A DNA stretch of 64,000 nucleotides, from contig WGNF01000003.1 of assembly GCA_016124615.1 (NCBI GenBank), forward strand, positions 372,001 to 436,000, given 5' to 3'. This DNA comes from Paracoccaceae bacterium (lineage in GTDB: Bacteria > Pseudomonadota > Alphaproteobacteria > Rhodobacterales > Rhodobacteraceae). The translations under genes were made by a program, and so were the position numbers. The number at the start of each line of letters is the position of its first letter. The first letter of the stretch is position 1. This document shows, piece after piece, positions 1 through 9,153 of the stretch. The notes beneath the pieces are model-generated. The model was not told where the DNA came from. It did not search any database and saw nothing but the letters and a program-made list of their open reading frames with translations.

Positions 1-471
1 GAATGCTATGACGAGTTCGAGTTCAAGGTGCCGGTCGGCAAGAACGGCGACTGCTTCGACCGCTACCTGTGCCGGATGGAAGAGATGCGGCAATCGACCC
101 ACATCATCCGGCAGGCGCTGGCCAAGCTGCGCAAGGAACCGGGCGACGTGCTGGCGCGCGGCAAGATCACGCCGCCGAAACGCGCCGAGATGAAGACCTC
201 GATGGAGGCGCTCATCCACCACTTCAAGCTTTACACCGAAGGCTTCCACGTTCCGGCGGGCGAGGTTTATTGCCCGATCGAGGCGCCCAAGGGCGAGTTC
301 GGCGTCTATCTGGTCGCCGACGGCAGCAACAAGCCCTACCGCGCCAAGATCCGCGCGCCGGGGTTCCTGCACCTGCAGGCGATGGACTTCATCGCCTCGG
401 GGCACCTTCTGGCCGACGTGGCGGCCATCATCGGCTCGCTCGACGTGGTGTTCGGGGAGATCGACCGGTGA
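1..471 (+). CDS. nuoD: NADH-quinone oxidoreductase subunit D, 3' end (partial)
   Basis: This is the last 156 codons of the 49-kDa subunit of complex I; the gene enters from the left edge. NuoD sits in the peripheral arm and, with NuoB and NuoC, helps form the quinone-binding site. The visible part has family-typical C-terminal features: [16 protein letters not shown] near the start, the [16 protein letters not shown] block, and the conserved end [12 protein letters not shown]. The TGA stop (469-471) overlaps the GTG start of the next gene as GTGA, so translation is probably coupled. Order and orientation match a Paracoccus/Rhodobacter nuo operon. Identification is secure; only the start is missing. 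Confidence 0.96.
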   Translation, partial: ECYDEFEFKVPVGKNGDCFDRYLCRMEEMRQSTHIIRQALAKLRKEPGDVLARGKITPPKRAEMKTSMEALIHHFKLYTEGFHVPAGEVYCPIEAPKGEFGVYLVADGSNKPYRAKIRAPGFLHLQAMDFIASGHLLADVAAIIGSLDVVFGEIDR

Positions 472-746
472 AGCTGCACGCCGCCCTTCTGGCGACCGGG
501 CTGGCCCTTGCCGCCTTGCCCGCGCTGGCCGAGGGCGGGCCGCGCCCGGCCGAGATCGACGCGCTGATCGCGGCGATGACGGCGGCGGGCTGCATGGTGA
601 CGGATGCCAACCAGGCCGCGGTGCTGCAGGCGGCGGGGCTGACGCCCGATGTTGCCGCCGGTGTCGTGCAGGTGCTGGAGGCTGACGGCCGCGCCGTGCA
701 GGGCGAGGGCCATACCCTGCGCCTCAAGACGGGGTCGTGTTCGTGA
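468..746 (+). CDS. small exported protein in the nuo operon, function unknown
   Basis: A 92-residue protein with a GTG start overlapping the nuoD stop by 4 nt (GTGA). The first 21 residues form a clear signal peptide ([21 protein letters not shown]) with an AxA-type cleavage site. The mature part is about 70 residues, acidic, with one Cys in an AAGCMV segment and another in the final GSCS. There is no recognisable catalytic motif. Its stop overlaps the start of the next gene by 1 nt. Paracoccus and Rhodobacter complex I operons are known to carry unassigned reading frames; this is probably one of them. A periplasmic role linked to complex I is inference from position only. Confidence 0.75.
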   Translation: MKLHAALLATGLALAALPALAEGGPRPAEIDALIAAMTAAGCMVTDANQAAVLQAAGLTPDVAAGVVQVLEADGRAVQGEGHTLRLKTGSCS

Positions 747-1117
747 TGAGCCTTGCGACCCTCGCCACCGCCCTTTCCGCGCTCGGCATCCTGGTGACCG
801 GGATGCTGGCGCTGACGTTCCTGCGCGACCCCGCCAAGGGCATGGCGCAGACCACCCACCGGCTGGCCGACCTGCCCAAGGTAATGGCCGACCGCTATGT
901 GGCCTTCACGGCGCTGGCCGTTGCCGCCACGCTGTACCGTGATCTGAAGGTGATCGCCTTCCTGTTCGCGGTGTTCGCCTTCATGGCCTTTGCCGATGCC
1001 TGGATTTACCTTCAGGGCGGCCATGCCATCGTGAAACACCTGATCGCCGGGATCGCCGCCGCGCTTGTCTGCGCCGTTGCCCTCGCCGCCCTTTTCCAGA
1101 CCGGAGCAGCTTCCTGA
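746..1117 (+). CDS. small membrane protein in the nuo operon, function unknown
   Basis: A 123-residue protein from ATG 746, which overlaps the preceding stop (TGATG); in-frame GTG codons at 737 and 743 are alternative starts. It has an N-terminal hydrophobic helix (about 5-27), a basic loop with an [25 protein letters not shown] segment split by polar residues, and two or three further hydrophobic helices to the C-terminus. The stop overlaps the nuoE ATG by 1 nt, so it lies inside a coupled block nuoD-468-746-nuoE. I do not recognise the family. Coupling and membrane topology make an assembly or stability role for complex I possible, but this is inference. Confidence 0.75.
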   Translation: MSLATLATALSALGILVTGMLALTFLRDPAKGMAQTTHRLADLPKVMADRYVAFTALAVAATLYRDLKVIAFLFAVFAFMAFADAWIYLQGGHAIVKHLIAGIAAALVCAVALAALFQTGAAS

Positions 1118-2208
1118 TGCTACGTCGCCTCGCCGCCCACCAACCCGAAAGCTTTGCCTTCAGCCCCGCCAACCAGGCCTGGGCCGAGACGCAGATCACG
1201 AAATACCCGCCCGGTCGGCAGGCTTCGGCGATCATCCCGCTGTTGTGGCGCGCGCAGGAACAGGAAGGCTGGCTCAGCCGTCCGGCGATCGAGAGCATCG
1301 CCGACATGCTGGGCATGGCCTATATCCGCGCGCTGGAGGTGGCGACCTTCTACTTCATGTTCCAGCTGGAACCGGTCGGATCGGTCGCGCATGTGCAGAT
1401 TTGCGGCACGCTGTCCTGCATGCTCTGCGGGTCCGAAGACCTGATCGCGGTCTGCAAGTCGAAGATCGCCGCCCGGCCGCATATGCTGTCGGCCGATGGC
1501 AAGTTCTCGTGGGAAGAGGTCGAATGTCTTGGCGCCTGCGCGAACGCGCCGATGGCGCAGATCGGCAAGGATTACTACGAAGACCTGACCGCCGAAGGCT
1601 TTGAAAAGCTGCTGGAGGAAATGGCCGCCGGTCGCGTGCCGGTGCCGGGCCCGCAGAACGGCCGCTATGCCGCTGAGCCGCTGTCGGGGCTGACCAGCCT
1701 GAAGGACCACGCCGCAGGCCGCGCGCCGCACAACGCCAGCGCACAGGCCGCCGTGGACATGGCCGATACGCTGAAGCGCATCGACGGCACCGAGGTGCCG
1801 CTGACGGCCCCCTGGCTGGGCAAGGATGCGGCGGTTGCGGTGGCACCTGCGCCCGCCAAGGCTGCGGCCCCGGTGGCTCCGGCCCCCGCCGTCGCTGCTC
1901 CGCCTGCTGCCCCCACTGATGCGGCCCGCCCGGCGGCGCTGGCGGCGGCGCGCGAAGGTGGGGCGGACGATCTGAAGCGGATCAAGGGCATCGGCCCCAA
2001 GCTCGCGGCGCTCTGCAACACTCTGGGCATCTGGCACTTCGACCAGATCGCGGGCTGGACGGCGGCCGAGGTCGCCTGGATGGATGACAACCTCGAAGGC
2101 TTCAAGGGCCGCGTGACGCGCGACGACTGGGTTGCGCAGGCGAAACTGCTGGCCGCTGGCGAAGACACCGAATTTTCGAAACGTGTCGACAAGGGCGGGG
2201 TGTACTGA
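1117..2208 (+). CDS. nuoE: NADH-quinone oxidoreductase subunit E with C-terminal helix-hairpin-helix-like extension
   Basis: The 24-kDa thioredoxin-fold subunit of the complex I NADH-dehydrogenase module. Four cysteines, C96, C101, C137 and C141 (CGTLSC and ECLGAC), fit the [2Fe-2S] N1a ligands and match the spacing known from Paracoccus NQO2. The protein is 363 residues, far longer than a typical NuoE of 160-240. After the catalytic domain (1 to about 185) come a region rich in Ala and Pro (about 240-275) and a compact domain from residue 284 that starts [17 protein letters not shown] and ends in a [10 protein letters not shown] helix, resembling helix-hairpin-helix modules. ATG 1117 overlaps the upstream stop by 1 nt. 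Confidence 0.96.
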   Translation: MLRRLAAHQPESFAFSPANQAWAETQITKYPPGRQASAIIPLLWRAQEQEGWLSRPAIESIADMLGMAYIRALEVATFYFMFQLEPVGSVAHVQICGTLSCMLCGSEDLIAVCKSKIAARPHMLSADGKFSWEEVECLGACANAPMAQIGKDYYEDLTAEGFEKLLEEMAAGRVPVPGPQNGRYAAEPLSGLTSLKDHAAGRAPHNASAQAAVDMADTLKRIDGTEVPLTAPWLGKDAAVAVAPAPAKAAAPVAPAPAVAAPPAAPTDAARPAALAAAREGGADDLKRIKGIGPKLAALCNTLGIWHFDQIAGWTAAEVAWMDDNLEGFKGRVTRDDWVAQAKLLAAGEDTEFSKRVDKGGVY

Positions 2209-2212
2209 GCCG

Positions 2213-2443
2213 ATGACCCGCAAACCGACCCCAGCCGAGGACGCGCACCTCGCAGGCCAGGCAAAGCTTGCGGCGATCGTGATCGCGGCGACGGGCATCC
2301 TGTGGGTCGCGGGCAACTTTCTGGGCGGAAGGCTGGGCATCGACGCCCGTTATGCCTTTCTGCTCGACTTCGCGGCGCTCGCCGCTTTTGTCTGGGCGCT
2401 GGTCGTGACCTGGCGTGTCTGGCGCCGCCGCCAGGGAAATTGA
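2213..2443 (+). CDS. small two-helix membrane protein in the nuo operon (DUF5337-like)
   Basis: A 76-residue protein starting 4 nt after the nuoE stop. A charged N-terminus (MTRKPTPAEDAHLAGQAK) is followed by two hydrophobic helices (about 20-41 and 47-68) and a strongly basic tail (WRVWRRRQGN), which would place both ends in the cytoplasm by the positive-inside rule. From memory it resembles the small Rhodobacteraceae family DUF5337, which often sits in nuo operons; I could not check this. No catalytic residues are visible. It ends 9 nt before nuoF. Confidence 0.75.
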   Translation: MTRKPTPAEDAHLAGQAKLAAIVIAATGILWVAGNFLGGRLGIDARYAFLLDFAALAAFVWALVVTWRVWRRRQGN

Positions 2444-2452
2444 GGAACCGAC

Positions 2453-3748
2453 ATGCTGACCGATCAGGATCGTATCTTCACCAACATCTACGGGATGCAC
2501 GACCGCAGCCTTGCGGGCGCGCGCAAGCGTGGCCACTGGGACGGCACCAAGGACATCCTTGCCCGCGGGCGTGACGCGCTGGTGGACCAGATCAAGGCCA
2601 GCGGCCTGCGCGGCCGTGGTGGTGCGGGCTTCCCGACCGGGCTGAAATGGTCGTTCATGCCCAAGCAGTCCGACGGGCGGCCCTGCTACCTGACGATCAA
2701 CGCCGACGAGTCGGAACCGGGCACCTGCAAGGACCGCGAGATCATGCGCCACGACCCGCATACGCTGGTCGAGGGCGCGCTGATCGCCAGCTTTGCGATG
2801 GGGGCCCATGCCGCCTACATCTACATCCGCGGCGAATACATCCGCGAACGCGAGGCGCTGCAACGCGCCATCGACGAGGCGTATGACGCCGGACTGATCG
2901 GCAAGAATGCCTCGGGCTCGGGCTGGGATTTCGATCTATATCTGCACCACGGCGCGGGCGCCTACATCTGCGGCGAGGAAACCGCGATGCTGGAAAGCCT
3001 TGAGGGCAAGAAGGGCATGCCGCGCATGAAGCCGCCGTTCCCCGCCGCCTCGGGGCTTTACGGCTGCCCGACCACGGTGAACAACGTCGAATCCATCGCC
3101 GTCGTGCCGACCATCCTGCGGCGCGGGCCGGAGTGGTTCGCGGGCTTTGGCCGCCCGAACAACGCGGGCACCAAGCTCTTCGCGATCTCGGGCCACGTCA
3201 ACAACCCCTGCGTGGTCGAGGAAGCGATGTCGATCCCGTTGCAGGAACTGCTGGAAAAGCACTGCGGCGGCGTGCGCGGCGGCTGGAAGAACCTGAAGGC
3301 GGTGATCCCCGGCGGCTCTTCGGTGCAACTGCTGCGCGCCGAGGAATGCGACGACGCGATCATGGATTTCGACTGGCTGCGCGAGAAGAAATCCGGCCTC
3401 GGCACGGCCGCTGTCATCGTGATGGATCAATCGACCGACATCATCAAGGCGATCTGGCGGCTTTCGAAGTTCTACAAGCACGAAAGCTGCGGCCAGTGCA
3501 CGCCCTGCCGCGAAGGCACCGGCTGGATGATGCGGGTCATGGACCGTCTGGTGAAGGGCGAGGCCGAGATCGAAGAAATCGACATGCTGCAACAGGTGAC
3601 CAAGCAGGTCGAGGGCCACACGATCTGCGCCCTTGGCGACGCGGCCGCCTGGCCGATCCAGGGCCTGATCCGGCAGTACCGCGAGGAAATCGAGGACCGC
3701 ATCAAGGCCCACAAGACCGGGCGCATGGGCGCGATGGCGGCGGAGTGA
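2453..3748 (+). CDS. nuoF: NADH-quinone oxidoreductase subunit F (NADH- and FMN-binding)
   Basis: The 51-kDa subunit that oxidises NADH and passes electrons through FMN to the N3 cluster. At 431 residues it has family-usual length. The nucleotide-binding glycine-rich segment [10 protein letters not shown] lies at 54-63, the [14 protein letters not shown] segment is the second conserved FMN/NADH block, and C346, C349, C352 ([11 protein letters not shown]) with C392 (TICALGD) are the [4Fe-4S] N3 ligands. A GAGGAACC sequence just before ATG 2453 serves as ribosome binding site. Forms the peripheral NADH-dehydrogenase module with NuoE and NuoG. Confidence 0.98.
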   Translation: MLTDQDRIFTNIYGMHDRSLAGARKRGHWDGTKDILARGRDALVDQIKASGLRGRGGAGFPTGLKWSFMPKQSDGRPCYLTINADESEPGTCKDREIMRHDPHTLVEGALIASFAMGAHAAYIYIRGEYIREREALQRAIDEAYDAGLIGKNASGSGWDFDLYLHHGAGAYICGEETAMLESLEGKKGMPRMKPPFPAASGLYGCPTTVNNVESIAVVPTILRRGPEWFAGFGRPNNAGTKLFAISGHVNNPCVVEEAMSIPLQELLEKHCGGVRGGWKNLKAVIPGGSSVQLLRAEECDDAIMDFDWLREKKSGLGTAAVIVMDQSTDIIKAIWRLSKFYKHESCGQCTPCREGTGWMMRVMDRLVKGEAEIEEIDMLQQVTKQVEGHTICALGDAAAWPIQGLIRQYREEIEDRIKAHKTGRMGAMAAE

Positions 3749-3750
3749 GC

Positions 3751-4251
3751 ATGACCGGGCCGGGCCTCCACCTTGCGGAACTGAACGTCGGGCGCCTCTT
3801 GGCGCCGACCGATGACCCGCGCGTGGCCGAGTTCATGGCGGCGCTGGACCGGATCAACGGCATGGGCAAGCGGATGCCGGGCTTTGTCTGGATGATGGAA
3901 GGGTCGGGCGAGCCCGGCACCGGCAATACCGAGGCCAAGATCGGCGGCGATCCGCAGTATGTCTCGAACCTGACGGTCTGGGAAAGCGTGGAGACGCTGG
4001 AACAGTTCGTCTGGAACACCGTGCACCGGCAGTTCTACGAACGCCGTGCCGAATGGTTCGAGGTGCTGGGCGACCAGCATTTCGTGATGTGGTGGGTGCC
4101 TGCCGGGCATCGGCCGACGCTCGACGAGGCGCTGGCGCGGCTGGAGCATCTCAGGCGACACGGACCGAGCGACCATGCTTTCGGCTGGGCGCAGTTGAAG
4201 GAGGCGACGCTGTGGCGTAGCCGGGCCTGCAATTCGGTGGCGGCGGAGTAG
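3751..4251 (+). CDS. DUF3291-like protein in the nuo operon
   Basis: A 166-residue soluble protein whose ATG lies 2 nt after the nuoF stop. It opens with HLAELNVGRLLAPTDDPRVAEF and contains LTVWESVETLEQFVWNTVHRQFYERRAEWF and a WWVPAGHRPTLDEALARL segment, the pattern of the DUF3291 family, a dimeric alpha/beta-barrel fold similar to monooxygenase-like proteins. No cofactor-binding motif is visible. It sits with the next gene between nuoF and nuoG, where Paracoccus nqo operons also carry unassigned frames. A contribution to complex I is not established; co-transcription is strongly suggested by the 2-nt gap. Confidence 0.8.
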   Translation: MTGPGLHLAELNVGRLLAPTDDPRVAEFMAALDRINGMGKRMPGFVWMMEGSGEPGTGNTEAKIGGDPQYVSNLTVWESVETLEQFVWNTVHRQFYERRAEWFEVLGDQHFVMWWVPAGHRPTLDEALARLEHLRRHGPSDHAFGWAQLKEATLWRSRACNSVAAE

Positions 4252-4265
4252 GACTGTTGAACGCG

Positions 4266-4634
4266 ATGAACGTCATCTTTCCCTACAAGACCGAAGGCAT
4301 CTGGGCTTTCGATGACGCGGGTCGCGGCCTGCTGCGCGAGCCGTTCGTCTTCGGGATACCGGAGATCATCGAGCAATTCACCGGCCGGATCGCGGATGCC
4401 GAACAGGGTTTCAAGCTGATCTTCTCGCCTGGCCCTTTCCCGGGGTATGACGCGAAGCTGGTCTGGGTGAGCGAAGAATACGAGGGCAACTGGTATCGCC
4501 TGGACGGGACCGAGGCGGCCGGTTGGCTCTGCCCGGCGCTGCTGAAGTATTTCGACTCGGCGCCCGCCGAGATCTATTGCCGCGTCGAGGCTGGCGGCGC
4601 GACCCCGCAGACCACGGAAAGGGGGGCGGCATGA
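4266..4634 (+). CDS. conserved small protein in the nuo operon (DUF6717-like)
   Basis: A 122-residue soluble protein beginning [17 protein letters not shown], with a compact beta-rich look and a [21 protein letters not shown] segment near the middle. From memory this resembles DUF6717, an uncharacterised family; I am not certain. An in-frame TTG at 4257 is an alternative start three codons upstream; neither has a strong Shine-Dalgarno sequence, so ATG 4266 is chosen by the conserved-looking MNVIFPYK beginning. It follows the DUF3291-like gene by 14 nt. About 85 nt separate it from nuoG, with no convincing additional gene between them. Confidence 0.7.
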   Translation: MNVIFPYKTEGIWAFDDAGRGLLREPFVFGIPEIIEQFTGRIADAEQGFKLIFSPGPFPGYDAKLVWVSEEYEGNWYRLDGTEAAGWLCPALLKYFDSAPAEIYCRVEAGGATPQTTERGAA

Positions 4635-4719
4635 TCCCCCCGCGGCGCATCCGGACTTTGATTGCAAGAACGCGGCGCGCGGCCATTGTCGCTGCGCACC
4701 CAGGCGAAGGGCTTTTCAT

Positions 4720-6741
4720 ATGGCTGACCTGAAGAAAATCAGCATCGACGGCATCGTGGTCGAGGTCGAGGGCGCGATGACGCTGATCCAGGCGGCGGAA
4801 GTCGCCGGGGTGGAAATCCCGCGCTTTTGCTACCACGAGCGGCTGACGATCGCGGGCAATTGCCGCATGTGTCTGGTCGAGGTGCAGGGCGGCCCCCCGA
4901 AGCCCGCGGCATCCTGTGCCATGCAGGTGCGCGACCTCCGCCCCGGCCCGAACGGCGAGCCGCCGGTGGTGAAGACCAACACGCCGATGGTGCGCCGCGC
5001 CCGCGAGGGGGTGATGGAGTTCCTGCTGATCAACCACCCGCTGGACTGCCCGATCTGCGATCAGGGTGGCGAGTGCGATTTGCAAGATCAGGCAATGGCT
5101 TACGGCGTGGACTTCAGCCGCTACCGCGAACCGAAGCGGGCCAGCGAGGATCTGGACCTCGGGCCGCTGGTCGCCACCGCGATGACGCGCTGCATCAGCT
5201 GCACCCGCTGCGTGCGCTTCACCTCGGAAGTCGCCGGGATCACCCAGATGGGCCAGACCGGGCGCGGCGAGGATGCCGAGATCACCAGCTACCTGAACCA
5301 GACGCTCGATTCGAACCTGCAGGGCAACATCATCGACCTTTGCCCGGTCGGCGCGCTGACCTCGAAGCCCTATGCCTTCACCGCGCGGCCGTGGGAACTG
5401 ACCAAGACCGAGACCATCGACGTGATGGACGCGCTTGGCAGCAACATCCGGGTGGATACCAAGGGCCGCGAAGTGATGCGCATCATCCCGCGCAACAACG
5501 ACGGCGTGAATGAAGAGTGGATCAGCGACAAGACCCGCTTTGTCTGGGACGGGCTGCGGCGGCAGCGGCTGGATACGCCCTACATCCGCGAGAACGGCAA
5601 GCTGCGCAAGGCGGGCTGGGGTGAGGCGCTGGCCGCGGTTGCCACGGCGATGAAGGGCAAGAAGGTGGCCGGGCTGGTCGGAGATCTGGCCCCGGTCGAG
5701 GCGGCGTTCGCGCTGAAGAACCTGATCGAGAGCCTCGGTGGCCATGTCGAGTGCCGCACCGATGGCGCCCGGCTGCCGATCGGCAACCGTGGGGCCTATG
5801 TCGGCACGGCGCGGATCGAGGATATCGACACGGCGGAAATGATCCAGCTGATCGGCACCAACCCGCGCGACGAGGCGCCGGTGCTGAACGCCCGCATCCG
5901 CAAGGCCTGGTCTGCGGGCGCCAAGGTCGGGCTGGTCGGCGCGGCGGTCGATCTGACCTATGACTATGCGCATGTCGGCACCGACCGGGCGGCGCTGGAG
6001 AAGCTCGTCGCGATGGACATCAGCGACGAGACCAAGGCCAAGCGGACCATCGTCATCGTCGGTCAGGGCGCGATCAACGAGGCCGATGGCGAGGCGGTGC
6101 TGGCGCTGGCGATGAAGCTGGCGGAAAACACGGCATCGAAATTCCTGGTGCTGCACACCGCTGCCGGGCGCGTTGGCGCGATGGACGTGGGCGCGGTGAC
6201 CGAGGGTGGCCTGCCCGCCGCGCTCGACGGGGCCGAGGTGGTCTATAACCTTGGCGCCGACGAGGTCGACATCGCCGCCGGGCCCTTTGTGATCTATCAG
6301 GGCAGCCACGGCGACCGTGGCGCGCACCGCGCCGACGTGGTGCTGCCGGGCGCCGCCTATACCGAGGAAACCGGGCTGTTCGTGAACACCGAGGGGCGGC
6401 CGCAACTGGCGCTGCGCGCCGGCTTCCCGCCGGGCGCGGCAAAGGAAAACTGGGCGATCCTGCGGGCGCTGTCGGCCGAACTGGGCCAGACCCAGCCGTG
6501 GGACAGCCTGTCGGACCTGCGCCGCGCGCTGATCGCCGCGCATCCGCATCTGGCGGGCATCGACCTGGTGCCGGAAAACGTCTGGGTGCCGCTGGCGGTG
6601 CGCGCGCCCGCCAAGGCTGATTTCCGCAATGCGGTGAAAGACTTCTACCTGACCAACCCGATTGCGCGGGCGTCGGGGCTGATGGCCGAACTGTCGCGGG
6701 CGCAGGCCGCGCGGCAGGCCCAACCGATGGCGGCGGAGTGA
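4720..6741 (+). CDS. nuoG: NADH-quinone oxidoreductase subunit G
   Basis: The large iron-sulfur subunit of complex I, 673 residues, the short alphaproteobacterial/mitochondrial type. Cluster ligands are all present: C37, C48, C51, C66 for the N1b [2Fe-2S]; H106, C110, C113, C119 ([14 protein letters not shown]) for N5; C158, C161, C164 and C208 (CISCTRC and DLCPVGAL) for N4. The extra N7 ligand set seen in E. coli-type NuoG is not seen between the N4 region and the molybdopterin-oxidoreductase-like domain. A CGAAGGG ribosome binding site precedes ATG 4720. It receives electrons from NuoE/F and passes them to NuoI. Confidence 0.97.
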   Translation: MADLKKISIDGIVVEVEGAMTLIQAAEVAGVEIPRFCYHERLTIAGNCRMCLVEVQGGPPKPAASCAMQVRDLRPGPNGEPPVVKTNTPMVRRAREGVMEFLLINHPLDCPICDQGGECDLQDQAMAYGVDFSRYREPKRASEDLDLGPLVATAMTRCISCTRCVRFTSEVAGITQMGQTGRGEDAEITSYLNQTLDSNLQGNIIDLCPVGALTSKPYAFTARPWELTKTETIDVMDALGSNIRVDTKGREVMRIIPRNNDGVNEEWISDKTRFVWDGLRRQRLDTPYIRENGKLRKAGWGEALAAVATAMKGKKVAGLVGDLAPVEAAFALKNLIESLGGHVECRTDGARLPIGNRGAYVGTARIEDIDTAEMIQLIGTNPRDEAPVLNARIRKAWSAGAKVGLVGAAVDLTYDYAHVGTDRAALEKLVAMDISDETKAKRTIVIVGQGAINEADGEAVLALAMKLAENTASKFLVLHTAAGRVGAMDVGAVTEGGLPAALDGAEVVYNLGADEVDIAAGPFVIYQGSHGDRGAHRADVVLPGAAYTEETGLFVNTEGRPQLALRAGFPPGAAKENWAILRALSAELGQTQPWDSLSDLRRALIAAHPHLAGIDLVPENVWVPLAVRAPAKADFRNAVKDFYLTNPIARASGLMAELSRAQAARQAQPMAAE

Positions 6742-6747
6742 CCGGGA

Positions 6748-7158
6748 ATGCGCCTCTGCCGCGGCCTTTGCGCGATCGGACTGTCCGCCTTGACGGTGCT
6801 GGGCGGCTGCGCGAATACGCCGTCGCAGGTGGCGGGGCAGGGCGATTTTCACCCGACCTATCTGGGCATCAAGACGGTGCTGCTGGATGGCGATCTGGTG
6901 GATTTCGTGGTGTCGATGAAGGACGCGCGCAACGGGGCGGATGTCGAGGCCTACGCGCGCTGCGCGGCGGCGCAATATGCGCTGATCCGCGGCTTCGGAT
7001 TTGCCCGCCACGTGCGGACGAATGTGGCGCAAGAGGGTGGCGTTTGGCGCGGGGATGCGGTTTACACCATCTCGGCTGCGCTGCCCCGCGGGCTGATGAC
7101 GATCGACGCCGAGGTGACGGTGCGCGATTGCGCAATGCAGGGAATACCGACGGTCTGA
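6748..7158 (+). CDS. predicted lipoprotein in the nuo operon, function unknown
   Basis: A 136-residue protein 6 nt after nuoG. It has a short basic N-terminus, a hydrophobic stretch and a lipobox LGGC with the lipidated cysteine at residue 21, so it should be exported and anchored to a membrane from the periplasmic side. The remainder alternates hydrophobic and polar residues (TYLGIKTVLLDGDLVDF, then TISAALPRGLMTIDAEVTV), consistent with a small beta-sheet protein. No family is recognised with confidence; Paracoccus/Rhodobacter nuo operons carry an unassigned frame at this position. It lies 57 nt upstream of nuoH. Confidence 0.8.
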   Translation: MRLCRGLCAIGLSALTVLGGCANTPSQVAGQGDFHPTYLGIKTVLLDGDLVDFVVSMKDARNGADVEAYARCAAAQYALIRGFGFARHVRTNVAQEGGVWRGDAVYTISAALPRGLMTIDAEVTVRDCAMQGIPTV

Positions 7159-7215
7159 AGGCGGGCGGTCTGAAGATGGACGGCGCAGGGACGGGCGGAC
7201 AGAGGATGAGGCACA

Positions 7216-8253
7216 ATGGCTGACTTTCTGCAAACGGGGCTTGGAACGGCGATCCTGATCGCCTTGCAGGGCCTTCTGATCATCGCCTTCGTGATGATCT
7301 CGCTGCTGTTCCTCGTCTATGGCGACCGCAAGATCTGGGCCGCCGTGCAGATGCGGCGCGGCCCGAACGTGGTGGGCGCCTTCGGCCTGCTGCAATCGGT
7401 GGCCGACGCGCTGAAATACGTGGTCAAGGAAATCGTCGTGCCGGCGGGCGCCGACAAGGCGGTGTTCTTCCTCGCCCCGATGCTGTCCTTCGTGCTGGCG
7501 GTGCTGGCCTGGGCGGTGATCCCGTTCGCGCAGGGCTGGGTGCTCAGCGACATCAACGTGGCGATCCTCTTTGTCTTCGCGGTGTCCTCGCTCGAGGTTT
7601 ACGGCGTCATCATGGGCGGCTGGGCCTCGAACTCGAAATACCCGTTCCTGGGGTCGCTGCGTTCGGCCGCGCAGATGATTTCCTACGAGGTGTCGCTGGG
7701 CCTGATCATCATCGGCATCATCATCTCGACCGGCTCGATGAACTTCGGCGATATCGTGAACGCGCAGAAGGGCCATCTGGGGCTCTTGAACTGGTACTGG
7801 CTGCCGCATCTGCCGATGGTGGCGCTGTTCTTCATCTCGGCGCTGGCCGAAACCAACCGCCCGCCGTTCGACCTGCCCGAGGCGGAATCGGAACTGGTCG
7901 CGGGGTTCATGGTCGAATATTCCTCGACGCCCTACCTTTTGTTCATGGCTGGCGAATACATCGCGATCTTCCTGATGTGCGCGCTGATCAGCCTGCTGTT
8001 CTTCGGCGGCTGGCTCAGCCCGATCCCCGGCCTGCCGGATGGCGTGCTCTGGATGGTCGGCAAGATGTCATTCTTCTTCTTCATGTTCGCGATGGTGAAG
8101 GCGATCGTGCCGCGCTACCGCTACGACCAGTTGATGCGGATCGGCTGGAAGGTGTTCCTGCCGATGAGCCTCGGCTGGGTGGTGATCGTGGCGTTCCTGG
8201 CGAAATACGACGTGCTCTGGGGGCTCTGGGCCCGCTACACGGTGGGAGGCTGA
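7216..8253 (+). CDS. nuoH: NADH-quinone oxidoreductase subunit H
   Basis: The ND1-type membrane subunit that joins the peripheral arm to the membrane arm and forms the quinone channel. It is 345 residues with about eight hydrophobic helices. Hallmark segments are [20 protein letters not shown] after the first helix, the [16 protein letters not shown] loop, and the acidic [22 protein letters not shown] loop. A GATGAGG ribosome binding site precedes ATG 7216. Follows the lipoprotein gene and is spaced 1 nt from nuoI. Confidence 0.98.
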   Translation: MADFLQTGLGTAILIALQGLLIIAFVMISLLFLVYGDRKIWAAVQMRRGPNVVGAFGLLQSVADALKYVVKEIVVPAGADKAVFFLAPMLSFVLAVLAWAVIPFAQGWVLSDINVAILFVFAVSSLEVYGVIMGGWASNSKYPFLGSLRSAAQMISYEVSLGLIIIGIIISTGSMNFGDIVNAQKGHLGLLNWYWLPHLPMVALFFISALAETNRPPFDLPEAESELVAGFMVEYSSTPYLLFMAGEYIAIFLMCALISLLFFGGWLSPIPGLPDGVLWMVGKMSFFFFMFAMVKAIVPRYRYDQLMRIGWKVFLPMSLGWVVIVAFLAKYDVLWGLWARYTVGG

Positions 8254-8254
8254 G

Positions 8255-8746
8255 ATGGGCATCGACATCAACCGCGCCGTCAAATACTTCTTCCTGACGG
8301 ATTTCATCAAGGGCTTCGACCTTGGCATGAAGTACTTCCTCGCGCCCAAGGCGACGCTGAACTACCCGCATGAAAAGGGGCCGCTGTCGCCCCGGTTCCG
8401 CGGCGAACACGCGCTGCGCCGCTATCCCAGTGGCGAGGAACGCTGCATCGCCTGCAAGCTCTGCGAGGCGATCTGCCCGGCGCAGGCGATCACCATCGAC
8501 GCGGAACCCCGCGATGACGGCAGCCGCCGCACCACGCGCTATGACATCGACATGACCAAGTGCATCTACTGCGGCTTCTGTCAGGAAGCCTGCCCGGTCG
8601 ATGCCATCGTCGAGGGCCCGAACTTCGAATTCGCCGCCGAAAGCCGGGAAGAGCTGTATTTCGACAAGGCCAAGCTGCTGGACAACGGCGACCGCTGGGA
8701 AGCCGAGATCGCCCGCAACCTCGCCGTGGATGCGCCCTACAGATGA
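8255..8746 (+). CDS. nuoI: NADH-quinone oxidoreductase subunit I
   Basis: The 163-residue ferredoxin-like subunit with two [4Fe-4S] clusters (N6a and N6b) carrying electrons from NuoG towards NuoB. Ligands are C64, C67, C70 with C113, and C103, C106, C109 with C74 ([12 protein letters not shown] and [12 protein letters not shown]). An N-terminal amphipathic segment ([23 protein letters not shown]) docks it on the membrane arm, as is typical of the family. Its TGA overlaps the ATG of the next, non-nuo gene by 3 nt, so translation is coupled. Confidence 0.98.
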   Translation: MGIDINRAVKYFFLTDFIKGFDLGMKYFLAPKATLNYPHEKGPLSPRFRGEHALRRYPSGEERCIACKLCEAICPAQAITIDAEPRDDGSRRTTRYDIDMTKCIYCGFCQEACPVDAIVEGPNFEFAAESREELYFDKAKLLDNGDRWEAEIARNLAVDAPYR

Positions 8747-9153
8747 CCGAGGATTTCACCAAACTGTTCAAGGCGATGGTGGAGCAGGGCCAGGACATGG
8801 TCCGCGCCTTCAACCCGGCGCTGGAAAACATGCAGGTGAAGGGCTTCGACAGCCTGTTTCCGACCATGACCAAGGACATGATGGAAATGTGGTTCGGCAA
8901 GACCTTCAACAAGGAAGGGCTTGATGCCAAGACCCGGCTCTTGGTCACGCTGGCCGCGCTGACGGTCTTGGGCGCGCAGGCCGAGCCGCAGATCCGCATG
9001 ACCATCCGGCATGCGCTGGAGGCCGGGGCCACCAAGCGCGAGATTGCCGAAGTGATCTCGCAGATGAGCATATTCGGCGGCCTGCCCGCCATGACAAAGG
9101 CGCTGGAGATCGCTCAGGGCGTCTTTGGCGGAACCGGGGAGGACAGCGAATGA
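8743..9153 (+). CDS. carboxymuconolactone decarboxylase-family protein embedded between nuoI and nuoJ
   Basis: A 136-residue all-helical protein whose ATG overlaps the nuoI stop (ATGA) and whose own stop overlaps the nuoJ ATG, so it is coupled on both sides. The segment [24 protein letters not shown] followed by [18 protein letters not shown] is the signature of the CMD/AhpD-like fold. It has no cysteine at all, so the CxxC active site of AhpD peroxidases is absent. The N-terminal half ([21 protein letters not shown]) is an amphipathic Met-rich extension. An unassigned frame lies near here in Paracoccus operons. Catalytic activity is doubtful; a structural or assembly role is inference. Confidence 0.85.
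   Translation: MTEDFTKLFKAMVEQGQDMVRAFNPALENMQVKGFDSLFPTMTKDMMEMWFGKTFNKEGLDAKTRLLVTLAALTVLGAQAEPQIRMTIRHALEAGATKREIAEVISQMSIFGGLPAMTKALEIAQGVFGGTGEDSE

Noticed and set aside
4631..4732. Small frame ([10 protein letters not shown]...) just before nuoG
   Set aside because: It overlaps the nuoG start, has no ribosome binding site of its own, and its text is like a read of GC-rich intergenic DNA. Not supported as a gene.
4411..7809. Very long minus-strand open frame opposite nuoG-nuoH
   Set aside because: Its His/Arg/Asp-rich low-complexity text is the antisense shadow of GC-rich genes on the plus strand. Similar long frames opposite nuoL and nuoM/N were also rejected.
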